Below are positions 26,470 through 35,673 of a stretch of DNA of 64,000 nt, piece by piece. Every line of letters begins with the position of its first letter. The first letter of the stretch is position 1. The translations under genes were made by a program, and so were the position numbers. The notes beneath the pieces were generated by a model, which was not told the DNA's origin, searched no databases, and saw only the letters and a list, made by a program, of their open reading frames with translations. The stretch is from Candidatus Ornithospirochaeta avicola (GTDB taxonomy: Bacteria > Spirochaetota > Spirochaetia > Sphaerochaetales > Sphaerochaetaceae): contig DXHU01000020.1 in NCBI GenBank assembly GCA_019113245.1, positions 28,101 to 92,100 on the forward strand, in the 5' to 3' direction.

Positions 26470-27684
26470 TTATTTGTCAAGCTCGTACACAAGGCGTGTA
26501 TAGAACTCTGCACAGATCTGTAAATCGTCTATCCTGTTAATCTCATTCGGTGCATGTGCCTGAGCCTCATCTCCCGGTCCGAATCCGATTGCAGGAATCT
26601 TGTGTCTGCCTGTAGTTGCAACAAGGTTGGTGCTGAATGTCCACTTGTCGACAACAGGCTCCTTGTCAAACAGCTCTTCATAGCTGTGAACAGCGGCAAC
26701 GACAAGAGGATGATCCTTATCCAGCTTCCATGTCGGGAAATAAAGCTCCTGAGAATAAGGCTTTTCGGTCCAGCCCACCTTCTCGTAATCAGGCATCTCG
26801 ACAATGATGTCCTCTGGCTTGTCCCCTGTTGCCTCTGCAACATATTTTCTGACCTGGCTTATTGCAAGATCAGCATCCTCGCCCCATGTTAGACGGCGGT
26901 CGATATAGAGCATAGCATAATCTGGGACAGCGCACTGGGACGGTCCGTGAACATCAATCTGGCTTACTGTACATGTTCCTTTTTTGAGGAAGTTCTCCTC
27001 ATCAGGCTGAAGGTCATTGTTCAGCTTCTCGATTGCAAGGGCGGCACGAGCGGCCTTATATGCTGCCGAGACTCCCCTTTCAGGAGCAGATCCATGGCAG
27101 GAAATTCCCCTGAGGATGACCCTGATTTCCATTCTACCTCTGTGCCCTCTATAGATTCTGCAACTTGTAGGCTCTGTAGAGACAATCAGATCAGGCTTGA
27201 AGCCCTCCTCTTCAATCAGGTACTTCCAGCACATGCCATCGCAGTCCTCTTCCATTACTGTGAATGTAAAGTAAACGCTCAGATTGCCATCATAGCCCAT
27301 CTCCTTGAGCATCTTTCCTGCAGTGATCATACTTGCAGCTCCGCCTTTCTGGTCCGAAGCTCCCCTTCCCTTGACAAGAGTGTCTGTAATCTCACCTGAG
27401 AACGGGTCGAATGTCCAGTTCTTCATGTTTCCTACTTCAACTGTATCAATATGGGCATCGAATGCAATTGATTTCTTTCCGTTTCCGATTCTTGCAATAA
27501 CACTTCCAAGCCCGTCAATCCTGACTTCGTCAAATCCTGCATCCTCACACATCTTCTTAATCAGACGGCAAACATCCTCTTCCTTGCTGGAATAGCTTTT
27601 AGTCTTCACCAGCTGGCTGAGGGTCTCTGCTGCAAAATTTCTGTACTTTGCGCCAAGCTTCTTGATTTCTTCTGTCCTGTCCAT
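26470..27684 (-). CDS. ygeY: YgeY-type M20 family metallohydrolase
   Basis: A 404-residue zinc-dependent peptidase/deacylase of family M20. Metal ligands and catalytic acids are in FDAHIDTVEVG, GRGASDQKGG, VMEEDCDG and the late HAPNE block. It aligns with E. coli YgeY, a member of the purine-catabolic set, where it is thought to hydrolyse an N-carbamoylated amino acid intermediate. Its start has AAGGAG five to six bases upstream, directly after ssnA. Last gene of the ygfK operon. Confidence 0.92.
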   Translation of the reverse strand: MDRTEEIKKLGAKYRNFAAETLSQLVKTKSYSSKEEDVCRLIKKMCEDAGFDEVRIDGLGSVIARIGNGKKSIAFDAHIDTVEVGNMKNWTFDPFSGEITDTLVKGRGASDQKGGAASMITAGKMLKEMGYDGNLSVYFTFTVMEEDCDGMCWKYLIEEEGFKPDLIVSTEPTSCRIYRGHRGRMEIRVILRGISCHGSAPERGVSAAYKAARAALAIEKLNNDLQPDEENFLKKGTCTVSQIDVHGPSQCAVPDYAMLYIDRRLTWGEDADLAISQVRKYVAEATGDKPEDIIVEMPDYEKVGWTEKPYSQELYFPTWKLDKDHPLVVAAVHSYEELFDKEPVVDKWTFSTNLVATTGRHKIPAIGFGPGDEAQAHAPNEINRIDDLQICAEFYTRLVYELDK

Positions 27685-27685
27685 G

Positions 27686-29005
27686 TCAACTCCTTATCTT
27701 ATCAGCACGCTTCCAGACTTTTTCTGCCACTTCACGTGCTTTTCTGTATATTTCCTTCTCATCGAGGAAGCACATCTTTCTGTCTTCCATTACAAGATTT
27801 CCGTCAATTATGACTGACTCGACATTCTGAGAGCTCATTCCCCACACAAAGTGCGTGGCAAGATTTTCATTCTTCACCGGAGTCGGAGCATTGTAGTCCA
27901 GAATCACGAGGTCCGCCTTATAGCCTTCTTTGATCTGACCGGTTTTTATCTCGCCGCCGAAGGCTGATGACACAAGTTCATTTCCCCTTTCAAGCGCACT
28001 TACGAAATCTGATGGCCAGAACGGCCCCTTTGCGTCACGATGCTTGAAAAATCCGATTTTGAGCTCCTCAAACATATCTGCACCGCATCCGTCAGTACCT
28101 ATTACCAGCTTCTTTATCCTGTCAAGCTTTGTATTGTAGCCTGCCATGTTGTTCATGTTGCTTCTAGGGTTATGAGCAAAGAAGCATCCTCTTTCATTGA
28201 GCAGGTCTATCTCTTCATCAGAAAGATAAAGTCCGTGAACAAGGAGGCTGTTATCCCTCAGCAGATTATGGTCATCCAGCCTCTTTATTATGTCCTTATT
28301 ATAGAAGTGATGGCTGTAGACCTGGTCATATCTGTCTTCTGCAACATGTATGTGTATGCCGGCCTTTGTCCTGTCGACAGCATCTTCAAGGCCCTCCATG
28401 GCATACTCAGGAAGAGTAAATGGTGCATGAGCACCTATCATGCCGCGGACAAGGGGATCATTTTCTGTGCTGAAAAAGAACCTGATATTCTCATCAATGC
28501 CCTCACGCACTTCCTTTTCACCTTCATTCCTGTCAGTTACCTCGTAGCATGTTACGCCTCTTATTCCAACTTCCTTCATGCCTTTTTTGATTATATCAAG
28601 GCTTCCATTTATAAAGGATGGGGATGCGTGATGGTCCACTACTGAAGTGCATCCTGATTTTACAGCATCAATTGAACAAATTAAAGAAGAATAATATACA
28701 GCCTCCTCATCAAGAGCCCTGTCAAGACGCCACCACCACTCTTTCAGTATCTGGATTAAATCCGTCTGCGGGCCGCTTGATATAAGCATGCCGCGCGAGA
28801 GACCAGAGTAATAGTGATGATGCGAGCATACATTTCCTGCAATAAGATATTTGTCTTTTGCGTCAATTATCTTTTCTGCCTGCTCACAAAGCCCCTTTTC
28901 AACTTTCCTTATCTGGCCATTTTCAATCAGCACATCCATTTCTGGGCGCACAGAAAAAGATGGCATGAGATCTAAAAGCGTTACATTCTTTATGAGTATT
29001 TTCAT
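27686..29005 (-). CDS. ssnA: SsnA-type aminohydrolase
   Basis: An amidohydrolase-superfamily protein of 439 residues, nearly the same length as E. coli SsnA. Metal ligands are in NVCSHHHYYSGLSRG, HIHVAEDRYDQVYSHH, LVHGLYLSDEE and VIGTDGCGAD. The start at 29005 is chosen because GGAGG lies six to seven bases upstream and ygfK ends one base before; the open frame extends 29 codons further into ygfK but without a ribosome site. Substrate is unproven; neighbours place it in purine or pyrimidine ring opening or deamination. Confidence 0.92.
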   Translation of the reverse strand: MKILIKNVTLLDLMPSFSVRPEMDVLIENGQIRKVEKGLCEQAEKIIDAKDKYLIAGNVCSHHHYYSGLSRGMLISSGPQTDLIQILKEWWWRLDRALDEEAVYYSSLICSIDAVKSGCTSVVDHHASPSFINGSLDIIKKGMKEVGIRGVTCYEVTDRNEGEKEVREGIDENIRFFFSTENDPLVRGMIGAHAPFTLPEYAMEGLEDAVDRTKAGIHIHVAEDRYDQVYSHHFYNKDIIKRLDDHNLLRDNSLLVHGLYLSDEEIDLLNERGCFFAHNPRSNMNNMAGYNTKLDRIKKLVIGTDGCGADMFEELKIGFFKHRDAKGPFWPSDFVSALERGNELVSSAFGGEIKTGQIKEGYKADLVILDYNAPTPVKNENLATHFVWGMSSQNVESVIIDGNLVMEDRKMCFLDEKEIYRKAREVAEKVWKRADKIRS

Positions 29006-29006
29006 A

Positions 29007-32000
29007 TCAATCCTCCACAGGACCCAAAAGGTAATAATAGCTTGTGTAGATCTCATCAATGAGCATCTCCACTGTAGCATCAACGCCTTCAATCTTCACA
29101 AGTCCTTCTTTATCAAATCCTCCTTTATGAAGAACTCCGTCAATTCTCACCAGTATGCCATTCTCGTCCTGGCAGAAGCCGTTGTTGCTACTTTTTTCCA
29201 TATCCTCATATGAGGAGAAAATTGTGAATTTATCCCTGTACGGGGCGCCGGAGTGAGGACAGAATGTCGCACAGTTTCCGCACTCATTGCAATATGCATC
29301 GATGTGTACAATCTGGAACGGATCATCGAAAATCTGCCAGGAACGCATGTCAACTGCTACATTTGCACGGTTTGGACAGACATCAACGCATTTATTGCAG
29401 AAATAAGAGCATTCAAGGCAGCGCTCTGCTTCTCTCTTGAAGAAATCCATATCCTTGTATTCAAGGCTGTTTCTCATCTGGCTCTTCTTTTTCCTGAGTC
29501 TTGAGAAGTATATGTTCTCAGCCTTCTCAAGCTCTGCAATCTCCTCATCGCTCATCTCATCATCCAGATCATCTTCCTCATGATCACAGCCGCATGAGCA
29601 CTCATGTCCTTCATGCTCTCCTGAACATGTGCATTCATGATCAGATGAGCATTCATCTTCCTCCGAGTTCTCAATTTCCTCATATACAGCGCTTATTGCG
29701 CTTTCCACAGCATCCCTTGCGCTCTTTATTGCCCGGACAACGGAGGACGGACCTGTAAGGGCATCGCCGATTAAGAATACGCTCTCATCATCAGCTGAAT
29801 ATCCAAGGCGTGAAAGCTCATCCTCATCCGCAGTCTCTCCTATTGCAGAAATTACTGCACTTGCCTTGATTTCAACAGTCTCTCCGCTTCTTACAGGCTT
29901 CCTTCTTCCGCTTTCATCCTTTTCAGAAAGCACCATCTTATCTAGCGTCAGGATGCCATCGATGAAGCTGACAGGAGAAAGGAGGAAGGAAAATTCAACA
30001 TTCTCTTCTTTTGCAAGAGCAATTTCCTCCCTGTCGGCAGGCATCTCTTGCTCAGTTCTTCTGTAGCATATCCTTACGCTGTTGGATATGCGCTTTGCCA
30101 TACGGGAGGCATCCATTGCAGTATTTCCTCCTCCTATGACAACAACATCATCTCCAAGTGCAAGATTCTCTCCTGCCTTCATCTTTTTCAGGAAATCTAT
30201 TGCAGAGAGCATCATTCCATTTCCCTTTATTCCGCTTTCGCGTGATTTCTCTGCTCCTATTGCGACAAAGATGTAGCTATAGCCCTTTTCTTTCAGGCTT
30301 TTTACTGTTTCTGTGCTCTTATAGTTAATCGCAACTCCGTTTTCCTCTATGAAGCTCACATCCTTGTCAATTACATCCTGAGGAATCCTGAAGGAAGGTA
30401 TTGTCGATGAGACCACGCCTCCGCTTTTCTCTCCCTTCTCAAAGACTTCTGTTATGAATCCCGCACGGGAAAGAAAGTATGCACAGGCAAGACCTGCAGG
30501 GCCTGCACCGATGACAGCGGCCCTGTAGTCATCGCTCTTTTCGCTTTTCTCCCAGATTTCCTTCTTGTAATCTTCTGCTGCAACACTTGCCAGCTTCTTC
30601 TTGACATCCCTTATTCTGACAGGACCCTCATAATCATTTCTTGTACAGTGGTTCTGACAGTTATGATCGCATATCCATCCGGTGATGTTAGGCAGTGCGT
30701 TATCAAGATAGATTACAGCAAGAGCCTCCGAGAGCCTTCCTTCTCCTGCAAGCTGTATGTAGTCTGGGATCATCTGGTGAATCGGACAGGCAGAGACACA
30801 TGGTGCCACATAGCAGTCAAACATCTCCAAAGGTGTGCCTACCTTGACGCTGTTGCTGCCATGCACACTCTTGTTGAATATCCACTTCGGATCTCTTGCA
30901 TCCTGGCTGAGAGCCTCAAGAGCATCCACATCAATCCTGTCCTTTTTCCCGTAGCTGCTTTCTGCTATCTGAGCAATCTGAGCAATCTTCTGATACCCTC
31001 CAGGCTTGAGGATATCGCTTGCAATCGTCACAGGAGCTATTCCCGTCTCTATTATCCTCCTGATGTTCTGCGCACTTGCACCTCCAGAGTAGGAAATTGG
31101 AAGATTGCCGTCAAATTCCCTTTCAAGAATGGCTGCAAGTGTTATGCTTATAGGAAATAGAGCTCTTCCTGACATGTACATCTCAGCGCCGGGGAGCACT
31201 CCCTGATCATTTACTGCACCAAGAGTATTGGTAAGCTTTACCCCGAATCCCCTCTTCTCTTTTTCTGCAAGCGCAACAAGGCGGGTAAGCATGGCAAGAG
31301 CATCCTGATACTGCAAATCATGCGAGAACGTCTCTCTTTTCAAAGTGACATACGTATAGCCAAGATCATCAAGGATCTTTCTGACCCTCTCATAGCCAAG
31401 CAGTGTAGGATTGAGCTTTACAAACACATCCAGATGCTTTTCCTCAAGCATGTATGAGCAGATTCTCTCTATCTCATCAGGCGGACAGCCATGCATTGTC
31501 GAAATAGTGACTGACGGGGAAATAATGGCACTGATTCTGTCAATGTTCTTCAGCACATCTTTTTCCCTTCCTTCCAGCACTGTTCCTTCAAAAAGGCCAT
31601 CTTCAAGCTCCGCCTTCGCAATCTCGATGTATTGCCTGAAAAGCGGATTTTCAGATGAATCCATCATGCTGTTTATATACTCCTGCATCCTTTCATTCTT
31701 TATTCCCTTAAGGTCATAGCCGACTGACATGTTGAATATGAATGACGGTGCATTCCATTTCTCATCAAAGGCCATGTCCAGGATATGGAGGAAAACATAA
31801 GCCTTCAGATATTCATCATATGCCTTCTTGAGCGTGTACTCTGTGGACCATTCCACATTGTAGCCCTCATCTCTCATGTCAATACATGGCTTTTCAATCT
31901 CAAGCGTGTCCATGATCTGAACAGTCTTGAGCTCTATGAAGCGTGAGCCGGCAAGATATGCTGTGATTATGTTCTGTGCAAGCTGAGTATGAGGCCCAGC

Positions 32001-32174
32001 TGCAGGGCCGACAGGATTTGCGGCCTTCTGAGAAAACACATTGACGCTCAGATTCTTCTCACATTTAAAAAACTGTTCCTGGTTGAGAGCGAAAATGCTC
32101 TTCTGGTTTCTCAACTCTTTGAATGCTCTTTCTAGAAGCTCAGAAAAAGCCACGGGGCGCATTATATCTGACAT
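29007..32174 (-). CDS. ygfK: YgfK-type flavo-iron-sulfur oxidoreductase with Cys/His-rich insertion
   Basis: A 1055-residue cytosolic protein related to dihydropyrimidine dehydrogenase and glutamate synthase small subunit. The N-terminal half matches E. coli YgfK (GPAAGPHTQLAQNI, STMHGCPPDEIE, FVKLNPTLLGY, ISYSGGAS). Next come a cysteine cluster (CVAPCVSACPIHQ, CDHNCQNHCTR), FAD and NAD Rossmann motifs (GAGPAGLACAYFL, VIGGGNTAMDASRMA), and two C-terminal 4Fe-4S blocks (CLECSYFCNKCVDVCPN, CNECGNCATFCPHS). Before the last part is an acidic segment with six Cys and several His, an insertion I do not expect in E. coli YgfK. The start at 32174 has GGAGAG upstream and matches the MSDIMRP family start. 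Confidence 0.92.
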   Translation of the reverse strand: MSDIMRPVAFSELLERAFKELRNQKSIFALNQEQFFKCEKNLSVNVFSQKAANPVGPAAGPHTQLAQNIITAYLAGSRFIELKTVQIMDTLEIEKPCIDMRDEGYNVEWSTEYTLKKAYDEYLKAYVFLHILDMAFDEKWNAPSFIFNMSVGYDLKGIKNERMQEYINSMMDSSENPLFRQYIEIAKAELEDGLFEGTVLEGREKDVLKNIDRISAIISPSVTISTMHGCPPDEIERICSYMLEEKHLDVFVKLNPTLLGYERVRKILDDLGYTYVTLKRETFSHDLQYQDALAMLTRLVALAEKEKRGFGVKLTNTLGAVNDQGVLPGAEMYMSGRALFPISITLAAILEREFDGNLPISYSGGASAQNIRRIIETGIAPVTIASDILKPGGYQKIAQIAQIAESSYGKKDRIDVDALEALSQDARDPKWIFNKSVHGSNSVKVGTPLEMFDCYVAPCVSACPIHQMIPDYIQLAGEGRLSEALAVIYLDNALPNITGWICDHNCQNHCTRNDYEGPVRIRDVKKKLASVAAEDYKKEIWEKSEKSDDYRAAVIGAGPAGLACAYFLSRAGFITEVFEKGEKSGGVVSSTIPSFRIPQDVIDKDVSFIEENGVAINYKSTETVKSLKEKGYSYIFVAIGAEKSRESGIKGNGMMLSAIDFLKKMKAGENLALGDDVVVIGGGNTAMDASRMAKRISNSVRICYRRTEQEMPADREEIALAKEENVEFSFLLSPVSFIDGILTLDKMVLSEKDESGRRKPVRSGETVEIKASAVISAIGETADEDELSRLGYSADDESVFLIGDALTGPSSVVRAIKSARDAVESAISAVYEEIENSEEDECSSDHECTCSGEHEGHECSCGCDHEEDDLDDEMSDEEIAELEKAENIYFSRLRKKKSQMRNSLEYKDMDFFKREAERCLECSYFCNKCVDVCPNRANVAVDMRSWQIFDDPFQIVHIDAYCNECGNCATFCPHSGAPYRDKFTIFSSYEDMEKSSNNGFCQDENGILVRIDGVLHKGGFDKEGLVKIEGVDATVEMLIDEIYTSYYYLLGPVED

Positions 32175-32295
32175 AATAATCTCTCCTATTTCTATTTTAA
32201 ATGATAAGTCAATTAAGTCAAACAAAAGTGCAACAGATTGCAACATCACCTTAATTTTTCTTGTTGAATTCACTTTATGGCTTTAAAATCAGAAT
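32175..32295. promoter_or_regulatory. Divergent ygfK / DUF3320 regulatory region
   Basis: ygfK (minus): TTGACT, 16 nt, TAAAAT, then a leader with GGAGAG. The -35 lies in a tandem TTGACTTAATTGACTTA. Upstream of it is TGCAA-N4-TTGCA (within 32230-32245), which is both an inverted and a direct repeat. DUF3320 gene (plus): TTGTTG (32261-32266), 17 nt, TAAAAT (32284-32289), six bases to ATG, leaderless. The repeats are candidate operators for the purine cluster. Confidence 0.5.
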
Positions 32296-32844
32296 ATGGT
32301 AGAAAAAAGGAAGTACTTGAAAGCCAGTCTTGAGCAGATTATCATGACAGCCGACACCTTCAGTTCCGGAAGTGCCGATGATGAGATAAAAAGACGGATT
32401 GACGAGATAATTGCCCAGGAGGCTCCGGTTATGAAGGAGCTTCTTGTAAAGCGCCTGATCAACAGCCTCAGCCTCTATAAGGCCGGCTCAATCATAGCAG
32501 AGCATATTGATGCACTGCTGAGCCAGATGAATTTAGATGAAGAGGATGATGTGTTTTATTCAGGGCGCGATGTGTCTTTCTTCCGTCCATCAAACGAGGA
32601 TGAAAACAATTTCCGCTATTCGTATCAGATTCCGCCTGTTGAGGCAGAGAATGCGATAATCTACATCTATGAGAACAACGGGAACAAATGCATGAAGAAA
32701 AAGGATGTACTTATCTCCTTTTCTTCTCTCATGGGATACCAGAGAAAGGGAAGCGAGGTGCGGTCCCTTTTTGAAAAGGCATTTGCGAAACTCAGGAAAG
32801 ACGGGAGGATCATCTCACGCTCATCTGGTTTCTCTCTGTCTTAA
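32296..32844 (+). CDS. Free-standing DUF3320-like protein
   Basis: A 182-residue soluble protein. Residues 30-75 (DEIKRRIDEIIAQEAPVMKELLVKRLINSLSL) resemble the DUF3320 domain usually found at the C-terminus of large superfamily I helicases. The second half (residues 100-180) ends in a basic winged-helix-like stretch (KGSEVRSLFEKAFAKLRKDGRIISR). It may be a DNA-binding regulator of the flanking ygfK and PLP genes, between which it lies divergently, but this is inference. Start lacks a ribosome site and follows a -10 box by six bases. Confidence 0.55.
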   Translation: MVEKRKYLKASLEQIIMTADTFSSGSADDEIKRRIDEIIAQEAPVMKELLVKRLINSLSLYKAGSIIAEHIDALLSQMNLDEEDDVFYSGRDVSFFRPSNEDENNFRYSYQIPPVEAENAIIYIYENNGNKCMKKKDVLISFSSLMGYQRKGSEVRSLFEKAFAKLRKDGRIISRSSGFSLS

Positions 32845-32901
32845 ATATTTCTTTACAACTTTGCAAATATTGAAAATATAATTGGTTTAGGAGGAAAAGC
32901 A

Positions 32902-34365
32902 ATGCTTATTAACCTGAGAAGACATGAAAAGATCATCAAGTCAAATGCGGCACGATGCAGGGAAAAGGGAATCCTGCTCCCGACTTTCCAGGAGATGATT
33001 CATCCAGAGACGATAGACAATGAGATTAAGGAAAAGCTTAAATCGGTCGGACTCTGGGATGTCAATCCTCTCAATCTATACAGAATCAACTGGCACAACG
33101 AAAGAAAGGAAAGCGGAGGACTGTTTTCATCTGTCAATTACATAGAAATTCCAAGGGAGATTACAGGCACCAAGGCCAGGATAATAGCTCTATGCGGAAA
33201 GTTCTTCCCATGCGGAGTCCATAAGGTCGGAGCAACCTATGCATGTTTAGCTCCGGCACTGGTTTCTGGAAACTTCGATGCCGTCAATCAGATGGCTGTA
33301 TGGCCAAGCACAGGAAACTACTGCCGAGGAGGCGCTTACAACTCTGCCCTGCTTGGATGCTCAAGCATCGCAATCCTTCCTGAAGACATGTCAAAGGAAC
33401 GTTTTGACTGGCTTAAAAGCATTGCAGGAGAGGTCATAGCCACACCTGGATGCGAATCAAACGTAAAGGAAATCTTTGACAAGTGCCATGAGCTTGACAG
33501 GGAAAGAGGAAAGCACATTGTGATTTTCAACCAGTTCGAGCAGTTTGAGAATTATCTGTGGCACTATGAGGTAACAGGAGCGGCTATAATTGAAGTGCTC
33601 AAGAACCTTGGAATCAAGAAGAGCAATGTAAAGGGCTATGTATCCAGCACAGGAAGTGGCGGAACCCTTGCCGCAGGAGACCACCTGAAGAGGGTTTATC
33701 CGAATATCAAGATAGGAAGCGGAGAAGCTCTGCAGTGTCCTACTCTCCTGAGAAACGGATTTGGAGGCCACAGAATAGAGGGAATCGGGGACAAGCATGT
33801 TCCATGGATCCACAATGTCAGGAACACGGACATGGTGCTCTCAATCGATGATGAAGACTGCATGAATGTATATCGCCTCTTCAATGAAAAGGATGGCCTG
33901 GATTATCTGAGAAGCTGTGGCGTGAGCGAGGAAAGCATCAGCGATCTCTCACTTTTCGGAATCTCTGGAATCGGGAACCTCCTTGCATCAATTAAGATGG
34001 CAAAGTACTACGAGATGGACGAAGCTGATGTGGTATTCACAATCCTGACAGACAGTTCTGTGATGTACACATCCCGCCTGGCTGAGCTGGAAGAGCAGAA
34101 AGGAGCATTTTCTGCTACAGAAGCAGCAAAGGTCCATGCATCTGCTCTCATGCATCAGGGCATCGACAATGCGCTGGAGCTCACATATTATGACCGCCTG
34201 AGAATCCATAATCTCAAGTACTACACATGGGTAGAACAGCAGGGCAAGACATATGAGGAACTCAACAGACAGTGGTATGATCCTACCTACTGGGCAAGGC
34301 TGCCTAAGATGACAAAGAGAATTGATGAGCTTATCAGGCAGTTCAATGATCTTGTAAGGCAGTAA
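32902..34365 (+). CDS. Fold-type II PLP-dependent enzyme (lyase/synthase-like)
   Basis: A 487-residue enzyme of the tryptophan synthase beta/cysteine synthase superfamily. The PLP lysine is probably in CGVHKVGATYACL, and the phosphate-binding glycine loop is SSTGSGGTLAAG. It is clearly longer than, and not similar in sequence to, the diaminopropionate ammonia-lyase YgeX. Reaction unknown. It starts behind AGGAGG, 57 bases after the DUF3320 gene, and is followed after one base by a second fold-II enzyme. Position beside ygfK makes it a candidate for the amino-acid lyase step missing from this purine cluster (inference). Confidence 0.7.
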   Translation: MLINLRRHEKIIKSNAARCREKGILLPTFQEMIHPETIDNEIKEKLKSVGLWDVNPLNLYRINWHNERKESGGLFSSVNYIEIPREITGTKARIIALCGKFFPCGVHKVGATYACLAPALVSGNFDAVNQMAVWPSTGNYCRGGAYNSALLGCSSIAILPEDMSKERFDWLKSIAGEVIATPGCESNVKEIFDKCHELDRERGKHIVIFNQFEQFENYLWHYEVTGAAIIEVLKNLGIKKSNVKGYVSSTGSGGTLAAGDHLKRVYPNIKIGSGEALQCPTLLRNGFGGHRIEGIGDKHVPWIHNVRNTDMVLSIDDEDCMNVYRLFNEKDGLDYLRSCGVSEESISDLSLFGISGIGNLLASIKMAKYYEMDEADVVFTILTDSSVMYTSRLAELEEQKGAFSATEAAKVHASALMHQGIDNALELTYYDRLRIHNLKYYTWVEQQGKTYEELNRQWYDPTYWARLPKMTKRIDELIRQFNDLVRQ

Positions 34366-34366
34366 T

Positions 34367-35572
34367 ATGAGATTTTCATATAAATGTACGACATGCGGCA
34401 GAGAGTACGAGACAGAAGAAATCATGTACCTCTGCCCAGAATGCGAAAAGAAGAATGACGGCAGGACCTTCAACTATGGAATACTTGAGGTCGTGCTTTC
34501 ACCTGCTGTGATAGAGGAATGCAGAAAAAAGGATACAGTGTGTTTTTCTGACTATTCTCCATACCCTGTTTTAAAGTGGGCAGAAGATGCCTTTCCTCTC
34601 CCCTCTACCCCGCTATTGAAAAACAGGAAGCTATCTGCACCAGGACTTGAAAACACTTTCTTCAAGCTTGACTCGCTTCTTCTCAGCGGATCATTCAAAG
34701 ACAGGGCAAGCTTCATGGTTGCGCTTCAGGCTCTAAGCTGTGGAGAGAGAAAAATCACGCTTGCCTCAACTGGAAATGCAGGAGCGGCAATGAGCGCAGC
34801 GGGCGCGGCTCTCGGTCTTGATATAAATCTCTTCGTGCCGGAAAGCGCACCTGTGAATAAACTCAAGCAGTCAATTTTATATGGGGCCAATGTGATACCG
34901 GTCAAAGGAAGCTATGATGATGCCTTTTCTCTTTCTATCGAGTATACAAAGCGCCATGGCGGAATAAACAGGAACACTGCATACAATCCCATGACGATTG
35001 AGGGAAAGAAGAGCGTTGCATTTGACCTATACAATCAGACAGGAGGAAGAGATATTGACTATATCTTCATTCCTGTTGGGGACGGATGCATATACTCAGG
35101 TGTAGTAAAGGGATTCAAAGACCTCATGAGGGCTGGAAAGATAAGAAAAATGCCGCGCTTCATATGCTGCCAGGCTGAGAAATCAAGAGCAATAAGTGAT
35201 GCATTCGCTACTGATGAGATGAAAGCATTCAGCGCAAGCACAAGAGCAGACAGCATAAGCGTTAATCTTCCTGCATGCGGACGGCTTGCTGTCAGCTACA
35301 TAAAGGAAACAGACAGCTGGACAACGCTTGCAAGTGAAGAGGAGATAAAGAGTGCCCAGATTCTTCTTGCATCCTCCGGCATTCTTGCTGAGCCTGCTGC
35401 TGCAACATCTTATGCATGCTATTTGAAAGACAGTGAGAAAGTGAGAAAGGAAAGCGGAGAAAATGCGCTTTCGCTCATCCTTATTACTGGAACAGGATTC
35501 AAGGATATGGCTTCATTTGATGATTTCATCCATATAAGGCCGTCAATCTCAGCACTTGATGATTTAGTATGA
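34367..35572 (+). CDS. Threonine synthase-like PLP enzyme with N-terminal zinc ribbon
   Basis: A 401-residue fold-type II PLP enzyme. Residues 1-22 form a zinc ribbon (YKCTTCGREYE and LCPECEKK, two CxxC pairs), as in many archaeal-type threonine synthases. The PLP lysine is in LSGSFKDRASFMVA, the substrate loop in ASTGNAGAAMSAAGAALGL, and the glycine loop in IPVGDGCIYSG. Threonine synthase (phosphohomoserine to threonine) is the closest named activity, but isolated from thr genes and paired one base after another PLP enzyme, it may act in the neighbouring catabolic pathway instead. Confidence in the family is high, in the reaction low. Confidence 0.72.
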   Translation: MRFSYKCTTCGREYETEEIMYLCPECEKKNDGRTFNYGILEVVLSPAVIEECRKKDTVCFSDYSPYPVLKWAEDAFPLPSTPLLKNRKLSAPGLENTFFKLDSLLLSGSFKDRASFMVALQALSCGERKITLASTGNAGAAMSAAGAALGLDINLFVPESAPVNKLKQSILYGANVIPVKGSYDDAFSLSIEYTKRHGGINRNTAYNPMTIEGKKSVAFDLYNQTGGRDIDYIFIPVGDGCIYSGVVKGFKDLMRAGKIRKMPRFICCQAEKSRAISDAFATDEMKAFSASTRADSISVNLPACGRLAVSYIKETDSWTTLASEEEIKSAQILLASSGILAEPAAATSYACYLKDSEKVRKESGENALSLILITGTGFKDMASFDDFIHIRPSISALDDLV

Positions 35573-35599
35573 TTTCATGCCTTTCATGCAATATTTTTG

Positions 35600-35673
35600 T
35601 ACCATGCGCAGAACTTTCTGTTGATTATCTGAATTCAGTGCAATTATAATCAAGGGAAAAGAGGAGAAAAAAA
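35600..35673 (+). promoter_or_regulatory. Promoter of the DUF4190-lgt-MATE unit
   Basis: TTGATT, 18 nt, TATAAT, followed by a leader with AAGAGGAG before the ATG at 35674. A conventional promoter with a ribosome site, in contrast to the many leaderless starts here. Confidence 0.6.

Noticed and set aside
32902..34365. Annotating the first PLP enzyme as YgeX (diaminopropionate ammonia-lyase) or OrtB
   Set aside because: Length and sequence around the PLP lysine and glycine loop do not match either; only the fold superfamily is supported.
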